Positions 26,864 through 36,195 of a stretch of DNA of 64,000 nt are shown in pieces. Positions within the stretch are counted from its first letter, which is position 1. The number at the start of each line of letters is the position of its first letter. The translations under genes and the position numbers were made by a program. The notes under the pieces are model-generated. The model saw nothing but the letters and a program-made list of their open reading frames with translations. It made no database searches and was not told the DNA's origin. The DNA comes from Saccharibacillus sp. JS10 (lineage in GTDB: Bacteria > Bacillota > Bacilli > Paenibacillales > Paenibacillaceae): NCBI RefSeq assembly GCF_024436065.1, contig NZ_JANFNS010000001.1, positions 434,001-498,000 on the forward strand, written 5' to 3'.

Positions 26864-26880
26864 ATTTTTTTGAAACGTTT

Positions 26881-26929
26881 ACGAAATTCCTTCGTATAAG
26901 GTCAAAGAAGGACGAAGTCTGCACTTCGT
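26881..26929. other. Two small hairpins between padR-type gene and next gene
   Basis: ACGAA/TTCGT (26881-26895) and ACGAAGT/ACTTCGT (26912-26929) are adjacent inverted repeats without a U-run. They may be a weak terminator or a leader structure. Confidence 0.35.
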
Positions 26930-26968
26930 ACCTTGCCAACACACCTTATTAGGAGGAATTTTTTTATT

Positions 26969-27427
26969 ATGAGTCGATCCAAAAAAATCTTTTCCATTCT
27001 TTTGTCTTTCCTGATCATCTTCGGTGCTTCCGCGATCGTACCGGATCAAGCCGATGCACGTCGAGGCGGATTTAGTTCAGGCCCTAGATCGTACCAAAGC
27101 ACACCGAATAAGTCGCAAAATACAGACAGCTACAATTCAAGCAATCGTTCAAATACGCAATCCAATAGCACAGTGAACCGGAATAACCGTAACAATACGA
27201 ACAACCGCGGCGGATTCGGCGGCGCATTGTTCCGCGGTATCTTGTTCGGCGGTATCGCTGGTCTGTTATTCGGCAGCCTATTCGCTAACATGGGGGCGCT
27301 TGGGGGTATCCTCGGATTAATCGTCAACGTTCTGGTGCTCTATATGCTGTTTGTGGTAATCCGCGCTGTCTATCGTTCGGTGAAAGAAAACCGTCGCCGT
27401 TCGCGCGAACGTGAAGGACGTTACTAA
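26969..27427 (+). CDS. Secreted/membrane Asn-Ser-rich and Gly-rich protein, 152 aa
   Basis: A signal peptide of about 30 residues (ending QADA-RRGG) is followed by an Asn/Ser/Thr/Gln-rich linker with RNNRNNTNNRGG, then a Gly-rich hydrophobic segment (GGFGGALFRGILFGGIAGLL) and a second hydrophobic helix, and ends in a strongly basic tail (RRRSREREGRY). The pattern resembles proteins annotated Tim44-like in Bacillales, but function is unknown. ATG 26969 is preferred over an upstream in-frame Met because AGGAGG lies 12 bases before it and the signal peptide then starts at residue 1. The yxcD gene starts 3 bases after its stop. Confidence 0.75.
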   Translation: MSRSKKIFSILLSFLIIFGASAIVPDQADARRGGFSSGPRSYQSTPNKSQNTDSYNSSNRSNTQSNSTVNRNNRNNTNNRGGFGGALFRGILFGGIAGLLFGSLFANMGALGGILGLIVNVLVLYMLFVVIRAVYRSVKENRRRSREREGRY

Positions 27428-27430
27428 AAA

Positions 27431-27709
27431 ATGCAGCTGACGATGGACGAAATTATCAATGCCGTATGCCTGAATATTGCGGAAAGACGCGTGATTAAGC
27501 CCACTGAAGTGATGGTTGAACTACTTTGGGACGAAGATCTCGGATATAGCGCTCATATTACCGTGCAGGGACGCGATTGGTATATTAACGAAGGTTCGCT
27601 TATTGAAGCGATCACTCGTTATGTCGATCGAGAATACGGGATTCGCGCTTTTCAAGATCAGATTCAGTTGGATTTGACGGACGAAATTATTGCACATATC
27701 GCCGTATAA
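27431..27709 (+). CDS. YxcD family protein (DUF2653)
   Basis: A 92-residue cytoplasmic protein of unknown function with the family pattern: N-terminal helix LTMDEIINAVC, then EVMVELLWDEDLGYSAHI and YINEGSLIEAITRYV, C-terminal IRAFQDQIQLDLTDEIIAHIAV. It starts three bases after the Gly/Asn-rich gene, so the two are probably cotranscribed, a pairing I also expect in other Bacillales. Ends before a strong bidirectional terminator. Confidence 0.85.
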   Translation: MQLTMDEIINAVCLNIAERRVIKPTEVMVELLWDEDLGYSAHITVQGRDWYINEGSLIEAITRYVDREYGIRAFQDQIQLDLTDEIIAHIAV

Positions 27710-27712
27710 ATA

Positions 27713-27756
27713 AAAAAGCTGCTCGGAACGCTGCATTAGCGCCGAGCGGCTTTTTT
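27713..27756. terminator. Bidirectional terminator between yxcD and alpha-mannosidase
   Basis: AAAAAAGCTGCTCGG and CCGAGCGGCTTTTTT arms; serves the convergent genes on both strands. Confidence 0.93.
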
Positions 27757-27785
27757 GTTCTTCTTTTTTGAATAGGATAAATAGA

Positions 27786-30700
27786 TTAACCCATCTTCAC
27801 TTGAAGCGTAATGATCTCATACGGTTTGAAGAATTGCGTATACTCCGACCCAGTCACTTCTTTTTCCAAAGGACGCTCAAGCAGATCGCATAGTTGCCAC
27901 GAAGATACGTCATAGTCGCTAGACAACTTCACTTCGACGCGGCGACCCGTGTATTCATGCAAACGGATGATCCAAGTATCCCCTTGCTCCGAGCGCTTGA
28001 TCGCATCGATCGCGATACCAGCCGTGTCCATACGCAGTAGCGAACGATTGACTCCAGCTTCGTAGGCTCCTTTTACAATCTGAGGTTGATCATTGAGTGC
28101 CCAAGCTTTCTCCGCCGTGCCTCCGGCTACCCAATCTCCCGCATGCGGAAGAAGTGCATAGTTGAACGTATGAATACCTTGATCGGCACTCCAGTCTGGA
28201 TCCGTCGCAGATTTAATTAAGGTAAGACGCATCACATGGTCTTTAATATCGTAGCCATATTTGCAATCATTGAGCAAGCTGACGCCGTAATCGCGTTCGG
28301 ACAAATCCGCCCATTGATGCCCTACTGTCTCGAATCGTGCATAATCCCAGCTTGTATTCCAATGCGTCGGTCTTTTTACATTGCCGAATTGAATATCGTA
28401 AGTCGCTTCGGTCGAACGGATCGATACCGGGAACGCGACTTTAAGCAGCTGATGTTGTTCATGCCAATCGACCGTCGTATCAAATTCAATCTGACGCTGC
28501 GAAGCGTATAAGGTCATCGACTGCGTTACCGTAGAGTCCATGTACTTCCATTTAATTTGCACCGTTGTGGACAATTCACCGTTTTGGATGACTTCTGTCG
28601 AAATCAGATCGGTGATGTAGCGGCTTTTCTCTAAGTATTCAATATCGATATTCCAAGCATCGTATTCCATCGGTTTATCTTCGAACACTTGCAAGACGTT
28701 GCCGGGCTCGCCTTCTTTTAACACTTCGCGCTTGGCTTCACGGTCGAAAATCCGTTGCAATTGCCCCGAAGCATTCCATTCCAGAATATAAAAAGGCGTC
28801 GTTAATTGATTCTCTTTCCATACGAATGGCGATTGAGCTTCTACGGGCTGCGTAGCGGGAGTCGCATAAATCACTGTCGCACCAAGCGAAGTCAATTCGG
28901 GAACTTCAACCAACCACTCTTGCTCCGACAAACGTTGAGCACGCAGAGGTTGTCCTTGATAGTCGCTCCAAGATTGATTCTCCGCCGTATCCGTTCGGAT
29001 CTGTACAAGCCCTTCATAAGTGAAAAAGGCTCCGCTAAACAACGTGTATGCCTGCGCATTTTGAGCGTGTACCCCCTGATTAGAAGCAGAACCAGGAATT
29101 AATGCGGCTGCGGCTTCTTCTATAACGGAGTCTACGATCTGCTTCGCTTCTTCATATTCCAAACGAGAATCTTCGTACACTTCACGAATGCCCGATCCCG
29201 GAATAATATCGTGGAACTGATTGCGAAGGACGATTTTCCAGCCTTCAAGCAGACGTTCTGCCGGGTAATCGTTCAGGCTGCCTTTTTCTGCTGCCGCTAA
29301 AATTTGCAACCACTCAGCTGTCCGGTAATCCAGTTCCAATTTGCGATTCATTTTTTTGTTATGTGCTTGGCTCGTGTATGTCCCTCGGTGCGTTTCTAAG
29401 TACAATTCGCCGTCCCATGTATGCACGTATTCTTCGGTATTGGAGATCGTTTCGTTCAAGCGACCGAAGTAATCGTCAGCACGTCCCGGCTTCACACTCG
29501 GAATGCCTGGCAGGTTATCGAGACGTCTACGCATTTCGAGCATATCGCGATTGACCCCGCCGCCCCCGTCGCCGTAGCCATAAGCCAGCAGCAATTCTTG
29601 GTTCAGGTTCTTATCGAGATACAGATCCCAAATTCCTTGCACGGAGAACGCCTCGATCACGCCATTGTATGTAATTCCTTGAGATAGTGGCTTCGCTCTT
29701 GTCGTAATAAAGTGCGTCAACACTTCACTACCATCGATCCCTCTCCAATAAAACGTATCATGCGGCATTTTGTTATATTGGTTCCAACCTAATTTGGTCG
29801 TCATAAAAGTCTCAATACCGGATTTACGCAAAATTTGCGGCAATGCCCAACTATATCCGAATACGTCCGGTAACCATAAGTGCTTGCACTCGACGCCGAA
29901 TTCTTCACGGAAAAATTGCGTGCCGTACAAGATTTGCCGTACTAAAGATTCGCCGCTCGTCAGGTTACAGTCCGCTTCAAGCCACATCGCACCGCCCGCT
30001 TCCCAGCGCCCTTCTTGTACTTTTTCTGCGATTTGCGTGTATAGTTCCGGGTAATCTTGCTTGATATAATCGTAAAGCTGAGGTTGGGTCTGCAAAAATA
30101 CATATTCCGGGAACTGACGCATCAAGCGCAGTACCGTAGAGAAAGAACGTGCCGCTTTTTCGCGAGTATGCGTTAGTCGCCACATCCATGCCACGTCGAT
30201 ATGCGTATGCCCGACTGCTGTAACCTGCACGGGGTGCGGATGACGTTCAAGCTGACTGATTCGTTGCTCCAGATCACGATCCGCCTCTTGAGCACTTTCA
30301 TAAAAAGCAGCACTTCCCGGTTTCGACCAATCCACCAAACGAATCGACTTATCAAGCATTGCCAATAGTTGCGGCTTTAACGCATGATTGTCCGGCAACT
30401 CCCGGTAAACGCCAAGCACCGCACGCGCCGTATAATACAGATTGTCTGCCGACTCATCAAGCCATGTCAGTTTTGCGAATCCAATCACATGTTCTTGCAG
30501 CTTCGGCAGGCCGCCGCCTTCTAATCCCGACCATAGACGAAAAGAAAAATCAAACGTCCGTCCTACCGCATCGGCTTCCAAAAACACTTCCAAATGATTG
30601 GAATCTACGCCTTGATACGGATGCCCGTCGATGAACAGCAACGATTCAAATCCGCTATTGTAAAAGTCTCCGGTACGACCGAAATCAAACAACCCAACGA

Positions 30701-30947
30701 TCCGCCGACCTGTCCATTCTGCCGGAATATCGATACTTCGCTGTAACCACAAATACCGATCCCTTCCGCTCCAATGGTCGCCCACGTTGTAGGTTCGACC
30801 TGTTTTGAAAGAAGCAGGCGGATAAGCTCCATTTGCTCCTTCTTCGTCTTCCAACCCTGCCCATTCATTAAGCTCGATACTATCGCGGTACCGATAAGGT
30901 TCTAATTCCGTGATTCGCTTTGCCAATTTTTCTTCTGTCGAAAACAT
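27786..30947 (-). CDS. Alpha-mannosidase, glycoside hydrolase family 38
   Basis: A 1053-residue hydrolase of alpha-mannosides. The N-terminal half has a beta-sandwich-like region, then the GH38 catalytic domain with GHTHIDVAWMWRLTHTREK (metal ligands His and Asp), the catalytic Asp region WLPDVFGYSW, and HDIIPGSGI; the C-terminal half is the long mannosidase C domain. No signal peptide, so it acts inside the cell on imported oligosaccharides or mannosyl-glycerate-type sugars. GAGGTGG is 5 bases before the ATG. It is transcribed with the LacI-type gene upstream, 24 bases apart. Confidence 0.95.
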   Translation of the reverse strand: MFSTEEKLAKRITELEPYRYRDSIELNEWAGLEDEEGANGAYPPASFKTGRTYNVGDHWSGRDRYLWLQRSIDIPAEWTGRRIVGLFDFGRTGDFYNSGFESLLFIDGHPYQGVDSNHLEVFLEADAVGRTFDFSFRLWSGLEGGGLPKLQEHVIGFAKLTWLDESADNLYYTARAVLGVYRELPDNHALKPQLLAMLDKSIRLVDWSKPGSAAFYESAQEADRDLEQRISQLERHPHPVQVTAVGHTHIDVAWMWRLTHTREKAARSFSTVLRLMRQFPEYVFLQTQPQLYDYIKQDYPELYTQIAEKVQEGRWEAGGAMWLEADCNLTSGESLVRQILYGTQFFREEFGVECKHLWLPDVFGYSWALPQILRKSGIETFMTTKLGWNQYNKMPHDTFYWRGIDGSEVLTHFITTRAKPLSQGITYNGVIEAFSVQGIWDLYLDKNLNQELLLAYGYGDGGGGVNRDMLEMRRRLDNLPGIPSVKPGRADDYFGRLNETISNTEEYVHTWDGELYLETHRGTYTSQAHNKKMNRKLELDYRTAEWLQILAAAEKGSLNDYPAERLLEGWKIVLRNQFHDIIPGSGIREVYEDSRLEYEEAKQIVDSVIEEAAAALIPGSASNQGVHAQNAQAYTLFSGAFFTYEGLVQIRTDTAENQSWSDYQGQPLRAQRLSEQEWLVEVPELTSLGATVIYATPATQPVEAQSPFVWKENQLTTPFYILEWNASGQLQRIFDREAKREVLKEGEPGNVLQVFEDKPMEYDAWNIDIEYLEKSRYITDLISTEVIQNGELSTTVQIKWKYMDSTVTQSMTLYASQRQIEFDTTVDWHEQHQLLKVAFPVSIRSTEATYDIQFGNVKRPTHWNTSWDYARFETVGHQWADLSERDYGVSLLNDCKYGYDIKDHVMRLTLIKSATDPDWSADQGIHTFNYALLPHAGDWVAGGTAEKAWALNDQPQIVKGAYEAGVNRSLLRMDTAGIAIDAIKRSEQGDTWIIRLHEYTGRRVEVKLSSDYDVSSWQLCDLLERPLEKEVTGSEYTQFFKPYEIITLQVKMG

Positions 30948-30971
30948 CTATGCCACCTCTTCTTTTTGGAG

Positions 30972-32027
30972 TTAAGCACTTTCGCCCGGTTTTAAGATCG
31001 CGGGAAGCCATACTTTAGAAGGTGCTATTTCGGGTTCACGTACTTGCTTCAATACTTGCCGCACAGCGGCTTCGCCCATTTCGATATAAGGGATTTCTAC
31101 ACAGCTCAAAGTCGGTACGCTAAGCACATCGCCCTGGATCGTATTGTCCGCTGCCATTACAAGCAAATCTTGACCTAACCGCAATCCAAATGAGTGTGCT
31201 GCACGCTGAAGATTAGGAACTGCGCTTGACCAGTTAACTAACACCGGTGCCGCGGACTGCTGAGCTATTCGGTCTTGACACCATTCGTGCCAATCGACTT
31301 TTCCTTCTTCTTGTTTATGCCGAGAAATATTAGGGGTTAATCCTTTTTCGCTGCACCATTCTTCATAACCTAACCGGCGCTGCTGTTCTGCCCAGTTGAC
31401 GATGCCTTCATGCGACAAGCTGAACACTTCCGCATATTCGGGAGCGGTATGAGTGAAGCTAACAGGATTCCATAAGTATTCCAGCGCCGCTTGAATACTT
31501 TCGCGGTAATTGGCATGAACCGAGTGCACCCTTTCATCTTCGGCATAACCTTCGACCGAGACATACGCAGCGCCGCTATTTTTTACTTTTGCTGCCCAAT
31601 CTGTATCGGCATAGCTGGTATCATCTAAAGTAACGATCCCGTCGATTCGCCGCTGCTGATACAATTCCAATAATTCTTCTCGTGATTCGCCTGCTGGACC
31701 ACGGCTCGGAGAACTGAGCAATAGATGATACCCTTCTTGTTCGCTCGCACGCTGCATCCCCTCTAGCATCCGCATAAAAAGAGGATGAGAAGTGTCGCCA
31801 AACGCCGCAAGTGTCATACTCCGTCCCGTTTTCATCCCGCGTGCTCTGGAATCTACGTGATAATCCAATTCTTGAATCGCCGCCAATACCTTATCTCTCG
31901 TCTGCTGACTGACTCCGATCCCCGGCGTGCCATTCAACACCGCCGATACGACGCTACGAGAAACCCCGGCGCGTTTGGCTACGTCTTGACTGGTTGTTCG
32001 TTTGGGACTGCTTGATCTTTTGTTCAT
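30972..32027 (-). CDS. LacI-family transcriptional regulator (mannoside gene cluster)
   Basis: 351 residues: N-terminal LacI helix-turn-helix TSQDVAKRAGVSRSVVSAVLNG with hinge, then a periplasmic-binding-protein-type sensor domain, ending in WLPAILKPGES. ATG 32027 is chosen because GAGGTG lies 5 bases before it; the upstream in-frame start is rejected. It is the first gene of an operon with the alpha-mannosidase and probably represses it, responding to an alpha-mannoside. A 16-base palindrome lies 20 bases upstream. The sensor domain has an unusual segment YLWNPVSFTHTAPEYAEVF in the middle. Confidence 0.92.
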   Translation of the reverse strand: MNKRSSSPKRTTSQDVAKRAGVSRSVVSAVLNGTPGIGVSQQTRDKVLAAIQELDYHVDSRARGMKTGRSMTLAAFGDTSHPLFMRMLEGMQRASEQEGYHLLLSSPSRGPAGESREELLELYQQRRIDGIVTLDDTSYADTDWAAKVKNSGAAYVSVEGYAEDERVHSVHANYRESIQAALEYLWNPVSFTHTAPEYAEVFSLSHEGIVNWAEQQRRLGYEEWCSEKGLTPNISRHKQEEGKVDWHEWCQDRIAQQSAAPVLVNWSSAVPNLQRAAHSFGLRLGQDLLVMAADNTIQGDVLSVPTLSCVEIPYIEMGEAAVRQVLKQVREPEIAPSKVWLPAILKPGESA

Positions 32028-32046
32028 AGGTACACCTCGAATCGAA

Positions 32047-32062
32047 TATAACACGTGTTATA
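32047..32062. promoter_or_regulatory. Palindromic operator upstream of the LacI/alpha-mannosidase operon
   Basis: TATAACACGTGTTATA is a perfect 16-base palindrome just downstream of a minus-strand -10-like TATACA. It is the likely binding site of the adjacent LacI-type repressor; the repressor assignment is inference. Confidence 0.6.
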
Positions 32063-32087
32063 CAAGCTGTATAGTCTTTTCTGTACA

Positions 32088-32130
32088 TTGACAAAAAGCA
32101 TCTCTCCTTTTATGATGAAAACGTTAACAT
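32088..32130 (+). promoter_or_regulatory. Promoter and cre site of the second LacI gene
   Basis: -35 TTGACA (32088-32093) and -10 TATGAT (32111-32116) are 17 bases apart. The sequence ATGAAAACGTTAACAT (32115-32130) matches the catabolite-response consensus WTGNNARCGNWWWCAW at every position and overlaps the -10 and the expected transcription start, a position where CcpA represses. Confidence 0.85.
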
Positions 32131-32152
32131 TTGAAGTCAGGAGCGAATACGG

Positions 32153-33160
32153 ATGATTACGATCAAAGACATCGCAAAAGTTGCTGGCGTCTCGCATACT
32201 ACGGTTTCCAGAGCTTTAAACGGTAGCCCGTTAATCAAGCCAGATACACGCGAACGAATCGCCAAGATCGCTTCGGATATGAATTATATGCCTAATTACA
32301 GCGCCAAAAATTTGGTTACGCGTAAATCGAATACAATCGGATTGTTTTTTTCAAGTATCGAGCAAGGCACTTCTTCCAGTTTTCTAGCCGATGCGCTTAA
32401 AGGAATCCGCAAACAACTAGGCAACATGTATATGTTGACGGTGAGCGGCATTGATGATTCCAGCAGCATGGATTATATCGACCCTCGGCGTTACGATGGG
32501 ATTTTGGTGATGAGTCAAAGCGAATGGGATAATCGTTTTATCTATCATGTACAATCTGCCGGCATTCCGCTCGTTGTGTTGAATCGTCAATTAGAAGATC
32601 CTTCGATTTGTAACGTAGCTTCGGATGATCGTGTAGGCGGCAAAGCCGCAGCCGATTACGCTTTTGAATGCGGGCACCGATTAGTCGCGATGATCGAAGG
32701 AAAAGCCGGATTCAAATCCTCTTCCGAGCGTAAACTTGGATATATGGATAGCCTGATGGCTCATGGGTTAACGCCGAATCCGACTTATTTTGTGCAAGGC
32801 GATTATAGTATTGAGAGCGGCTATACCGCCATGAATCAGCTGCTTGATTTGCAAGAACGTCCGACCGCTGTTTTTTGCGGGAATGACGATATGGCAATTG
32901 GTGCGATGAATGCGTGTTTTGATCGGGGCGTACAGATTCCTAATGAAATTTCGTTGATCGGATTTGATGATATGACGTTCGCTTCCTATACCAATCCTCC
33001 GCTGACTACGATTCATAAATCGGTATCCGAGATTGCAGAAGAAGGTACGAGATTGTTGTTGGAACGACTTCAATATCCGCAAACCTTGCCTGTGCAACGT
33101 TTACTAGGAAGCACACTTGTGCAGCGCCGATCGGTCTCTAAGCTTGCTGAACATCGATAA
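32153..33160 (+). CDS. LacI-family transcriptional regulator (hexuronate cluster)
   Basis: 335 residues with a LacI DNA-binding domain (TIKDIAKVAGVSHTTVSRALNG) and a sugar-binding core containing the usual GGKAAADYAFECGH and FCGNDDMAIGA and IGFDDMTFASYTNPPLTTI motifs. Upstream of and co-directional with uxaB-uxaA-uxaC, separated by a terminator, so it likely regulates hexuronate catabolism in response to a uronate or an intermediate such as KDG. AGGAG precedes the ATG. Its promoter carries a perfect cre site. Confidence 0.93.
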   Translation: MITIKDIAKVAGVSHTTVSRALNGSPLIKPDTRERIAKIASDMNYMPNYSAKNLVTRKSNTIGLFFSSIEQGTSSSFLADALKGIRKQLGNMYMLTVSGIDDSSSMDYIDPRRYDGILVMSQSEWDNRFIYHVQSAGIPLVVLNRQLEDPSICNVASDDRVGGKAAADYAFECGHRLVAMIEGKAGFKSSSERKLGYMDSLMAHGLTPNPTYFVQGDYSIESGYTAMNQLLDLQERPTAVFCGNDDMAIGAMNACFDRGVQIPNEISLIGFDDMTFASYTNPPLTTIHKSVSEIAEEGTRLLLERLQYPQTLPVQRLLGSTLVQRRSVSKLAEHR

Positions 33161-33188
33161 TCGACTTTAACTAGATTTCAGTCTCACT

Positions 33189-33216
33189 TTCACCTTCGGG
33201 TGAATCTCTTTTTACA
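33189..33216 (+). terminator. Terminator between LacI regulator and uxaB
   Basis: TTCACC(TTCG)GGTGAA, a C(UUCG)G-type stable tetraloop hairpin followed by TCTCTTTTT; the stem is only 6 pairs but the loop is favourable. Confidence 0.75.
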
Positions 33217-33221
33217 CAAAA

Positions 33222-33235
33222 TGTTCACGTGTGCA
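33222..33235 (+). promoter_or_regulatory. Candidate operator upstream of uxaB
   Basis: TGTTCACGTGTGCA is an imperfect dyad around CACGTG, with the same core as the palindrome at 32047-32062. It lies 38 bases upstream of the uxaB start and close to a TATAAA (33242-33247). The -35 is not clear. Confidence 0.4.
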
Positions 33236-33273
33236 ATTAGATATAAAAATCCACTATCAAAGGAGCTTTCCGC

Positions 33274-34695
33274 ATGACTCCTGTACCTCAACTTTCTGCT
33301 GCTCTATTCCCAGACTTAACTCGTTATCCGGAAAAAGTTATTCAATTCGGCGGCGGTAACTTTATGCGCGCTTTCGTTGACTGGCAGCTGCAACAAATGA
33401 ATGATCAAGGTCTTTTTCAAGGCAGTGCCGTTCTCGTGCAAGCTTTCTCCAAAAAAATAGATCCGACTTTTGCAGAGCAAGATCATTTATTCACCGTGTT
33501 ACTGAATGGCATTGAAAATGGACAATCGGTTAATAAAGTTGAGCTAGTCTCAAGCTTGAGCCGTCTGCTCAATCCAGCATTGGATTATGAAGCATACCTC
33601 AAGCTCGCGGAAGACGAACAACTATCGGTTATCGTATCCAATACAACAGAAGCCGGGATCGTTTATCAACCGGAACCTATGCCGACAACAGAAGCTCCCG
33701 ACTACTTCCCGGCAAAATTAGCTGCGCTGCTCTATCGACGTTATACGCTAAAAAAACCGGGATTTACGATCATTCCTTGCGAGTTAATCGATCGAAATGG
33801 CGAAAAATTGCTTGAGATTGTACAGAAGCATGCGGAAGATTGGCAATTAGGCTCCGAATTTATTTCATGGTTGAATACCGATAATACATTTTGTTGCAGT
33901 ATGGTTGACCGAATTGTACCGGGTTATCCGAATCAATCGGAAACGGAATTACAGCAACGGCTAAACTATTCGGACAAATTGGCTGTCAGCGCTGAACCAT
34001 ATATGCTCTGGGTCATCGAAGGTCCACAAGAAGTATCGCAACAATTGCCGCTGATTCAAGCTGGATTGAATGTGATAATCGTACCGGATATGACGCCGTA
34101 CCGGGAACGCAAAGTCCATCTGCTGAACGGGCCGCATACCGCGATGGTTCCGCTGGGGCTACTGTCTGGGCTAGACACAGTAGAAGAAGTCGTGAACGAT
34201 CACACATTGTCGGCATTTTTGCAAGACATGATTCAACATGAATTGATTCCGATGCTCGACCTTCCGGCTGATGAACTTCGCGATTATGCCAAAGACGTCT
34301 GGGATCGATTCCGCAATCCGTATATCCGTCATGAACTACGTTCGATTTCGCTAAACAGTATTTCCAAATTCAAAGCTCGTCTGCTTCCGATTTTGCTCTC
34401 TTTTGCTCAAAAACGTAGCGAACTTCCGGCACGAATCACTTTTGCTTTTGCCGCGTTGCTGCATAGTTATCAATCTAATCCAAGTCAGCGCCAAGACGAA
34501 GCTGCTGTATTGGAAATTTTCGACCGAGCTACGTCTGATGGAGATTCCTCTTCGTTTGTTTCTTCGATTTTAAGCGAGACTGCTTTGTGGGGATTGGACT
34601 TAAATACGGTACCCGGTCTTGCTGAGCGATTGCGGCATCATCTAAAAGAGTTAGAATCTTCGTCGCCTATCCATCTGCTGAACGTATCTAATTAG
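33274..34695 (+). CDS. uxaB: Tagaturonate reductase (altronate oxidoreductase)
   Basis: Reduces tagaturonate to altronate with NADH in galacturonate breakdown. The 473 residues have the mannitol dehydrogenase-type Rossmann motif VIQFGGGNFMRAFVDWQLQQ near residue 22 and the C-terminal catalytic Lys/His region HLLNGPHTAMVPLG. The start ATG follows AAAGGAG by 8 bases. First gene of uxaB-uxaA-uxaC; the gap to uxaA is 12 bases. Confidence 0.93.
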   Translation: MTPVPQLSAALFPDLTRYPEKVIQFGGGNFMRAFVDWQLQQMNDQGLFQGSAVLVQAFSKKIDPTFAEQDHLFTVLLNGIENGQSVNKVELVSSLSRLLNPALDYEAYLKLAEDEQLSVIVSNTTEAGIVYQPEPMPTTEAPDYFPAKLAALLYRRYTLKKPGFTIIPCELIDRNGEKLLEIVQKHAEDWQLGSEFISWLNTDNTFCCSMVDRIVPGYPNQSETELQQRLNYSDKLAVSAEPYMLWVIEGPQEVSQQLPLIQAGLNVIIVPDMTPYRERKVHLLNGPHTAMVPLGLLSGLDTVEEVVNDHTLSAFLQDMIQHELIPMLDLPADELRDYAKDVWDRFRNPYIRHELRSISLNSISKFKARLLPILLSFAQKRSELPARITFAFAALLHSYQSNPSQRQDEAAVLEIFDRATSDGDSSSFVSSILSETALWGLDLNTVPGLAERLRHHLKELESSSPIHLLNVSN

Positions 34696-34707
34696 GAGGA
34701 ATCTTAT

Positions 34708-36195
34708 ATGCGTACTTTGATGAAAATGAATCCGCGTGATAATGTCGCTGTCGCTTTGCGTCCTTTGGCAACAGGTGAATCGCTGCATATCGATCAAACT
34801 AAATTAATCAGTATTCACGATGTCCCTCAAGGTCACAAAATTGCATTGGCGCCTATTCCGGCTGGTGAAATCGTTATGAAATACGGTGCACCGATCGGAT
34901 ATGCCGCCGAAGACATTCAGATCGGCGAATGGATTCATACTCACAATATCAAGACGACACTTGCCGGTGAAGAAGAGTATCAATACGAGCCTGAGTTACA
35001 TCCGATTTTTTACGCGCAGCGAGATCTGACATTCGACGGATATCGCCGCAGCAATGGTAAAGTCGGGATCCGTAACGATCTGTTCCTCGTTCCGACAGTT
35101 GGATGTGTCAACGGAATCGCGGAACAGATGGTGTCGGCTTTTAAAGCGATGCACGCCGATTCTAGCGTGTTCGACAATATCACTGTGCTGAAGCATCCGT
35201 ATGGCTGTTCGCAACTTGGCGATGATCACCGAATGACACGCGATATTTTGATGGATGCGGTGCATCATCCGAATGCAGGCGGCGTCTTGGTATTTGGGCT
35301 CGGTTGCGAAAACAATATTGTCGCCGAATTCAAGCAGATGTTAGGTGAATTCGACGAATCTCGCGTGAAGTTTTTGGTGGCTCAAGATGTCGGCGACGAA
35401 CTCGAAGCAGGGTTAGAGTTACTGGAAGAACTATACGAAGCCGCAATTGATGACAGACGCGAACCTGTACCCCTCAGCGAACTCAATATCGGTTTGAAAT
35501 GTGGCGGTTCCGACGGTTTTTCGGGTATTACCGCAAATCCGCTGCTCGGTGCATTTTCTGACTTCCTGATCGGTCAAGGCGGCAGTACCATCCTTACCGA
35601 GGTACCCGAAATGTTTGGCGCAGAAAAAATGCTGATGGCACGTGCAGAAAACAAAGAAGTATTCACCGATATTGTCTGGCTTATTAACGACTTCAAGCAA
35701 TATTTTTTGTCGCATGGCGAAGTCGTCTACGAAAATCCTTCACCGGGTAATAAAGCAGGCGGGATCAGTACCTTGGAAGATAAATCACTGGGATGTACGC
35801 AAAAAGCAGGGAGTTCTCCTGTTGTCGATGTCTTGAAATACGGTCAAAAATTACGTAAAAAAGGGCTGAGTTTGTTGCAGGCACCGGGTAATGATCTGGT
35901 TGCATCATCCGCATTGGCGGCGTCCGATTGCCAGATGGTTCTTTTCACGACAGGTCGCGGTACACCGTTCGGCAGCTTTGTTCCAACCGTGAAAATTGCG
36001 ACGAACAACGAACTTTTTGCTAAAAAAGGACATTGGATGGATTTCAACGCGGGCCCTTTGCTGGAGCAACCGATGGAAGAAGTGTTAGAACAGTTCATTA
36101 CGTACCTGATCGAAGTCGCAAGCGGACGCAAAACACGCAACGAAGAAAATCAGGTCCGCGAACTGGCGATCTTCAAAACGGGGGTAACATTATGA
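34708..36195 (+). CDS. uxaA: Altronate dehydratase
   Basis: Dehydrates altronate to 2-keto-3-deoxygluconate (KDG). The 495 residues combine an N-terminal SAF domain (to about residue 80, with IPAGEIVMKYGAPIGYA) and the catalytic part with RSNGKVGIRND, HPYGCSQLG, FGLGCENN and GGSDGFSG, the latter cysteines consistent with the iron-requiring family. AGGAGG lies 7 bases before the ATG. It overlaps uxaC by the ATGA arrangement. Confidence 0.95.
   Translation: MRTLMKMNPRDNVAVALRPLATGESLHIDQTKLISIHDVPQGHKIALAPIPAGEIVMKYGAPIGYAAEDIQIGEWIHTHNIKTTLAGEEEYQYEPELHPIFYAQRDLTFDGYRRSNGKVGIRNDLFLVPTVGCVNGIAEQMVSAFKAMHADSSVFDNITVLKHPYGCSQLGDDHRMTRDILMDAVHHPNAGGVLVFGLGCENNIVAEFKQMLGEFDESRVKFLVAQDVGDELEAGLELLEELYEAAIDDRREPVPLSELNIGLKCGGSDGFSGITANPLLGAFSDFLIGQGGSTILTEVPEMFGAEKMLMARAENKEVFTDIVWLINDFKQYFLSHGEVVYENPSPGNKAGGISTLEDKSLGCTQKAGSSPVVDVLKYGQKLRKKGLSLLQAPGNDLVASSALAASDCQMVLFTTGRGTPFGSFVPTVKIATNNELFAKKGHWMDFNAGPLLEQPMEEVLEQFITYLIEVASGRKTRNEENQVRELAIFKTGVTL

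Noticed and set aside
33221-33236. Possible cre site upstream of uxaB
   Set aside because: ATGTTCACGTGTGCAA keeps the TG...CA ends and central CG but breaks the consensus at three inner positions; I keep it only as an operator candidate.
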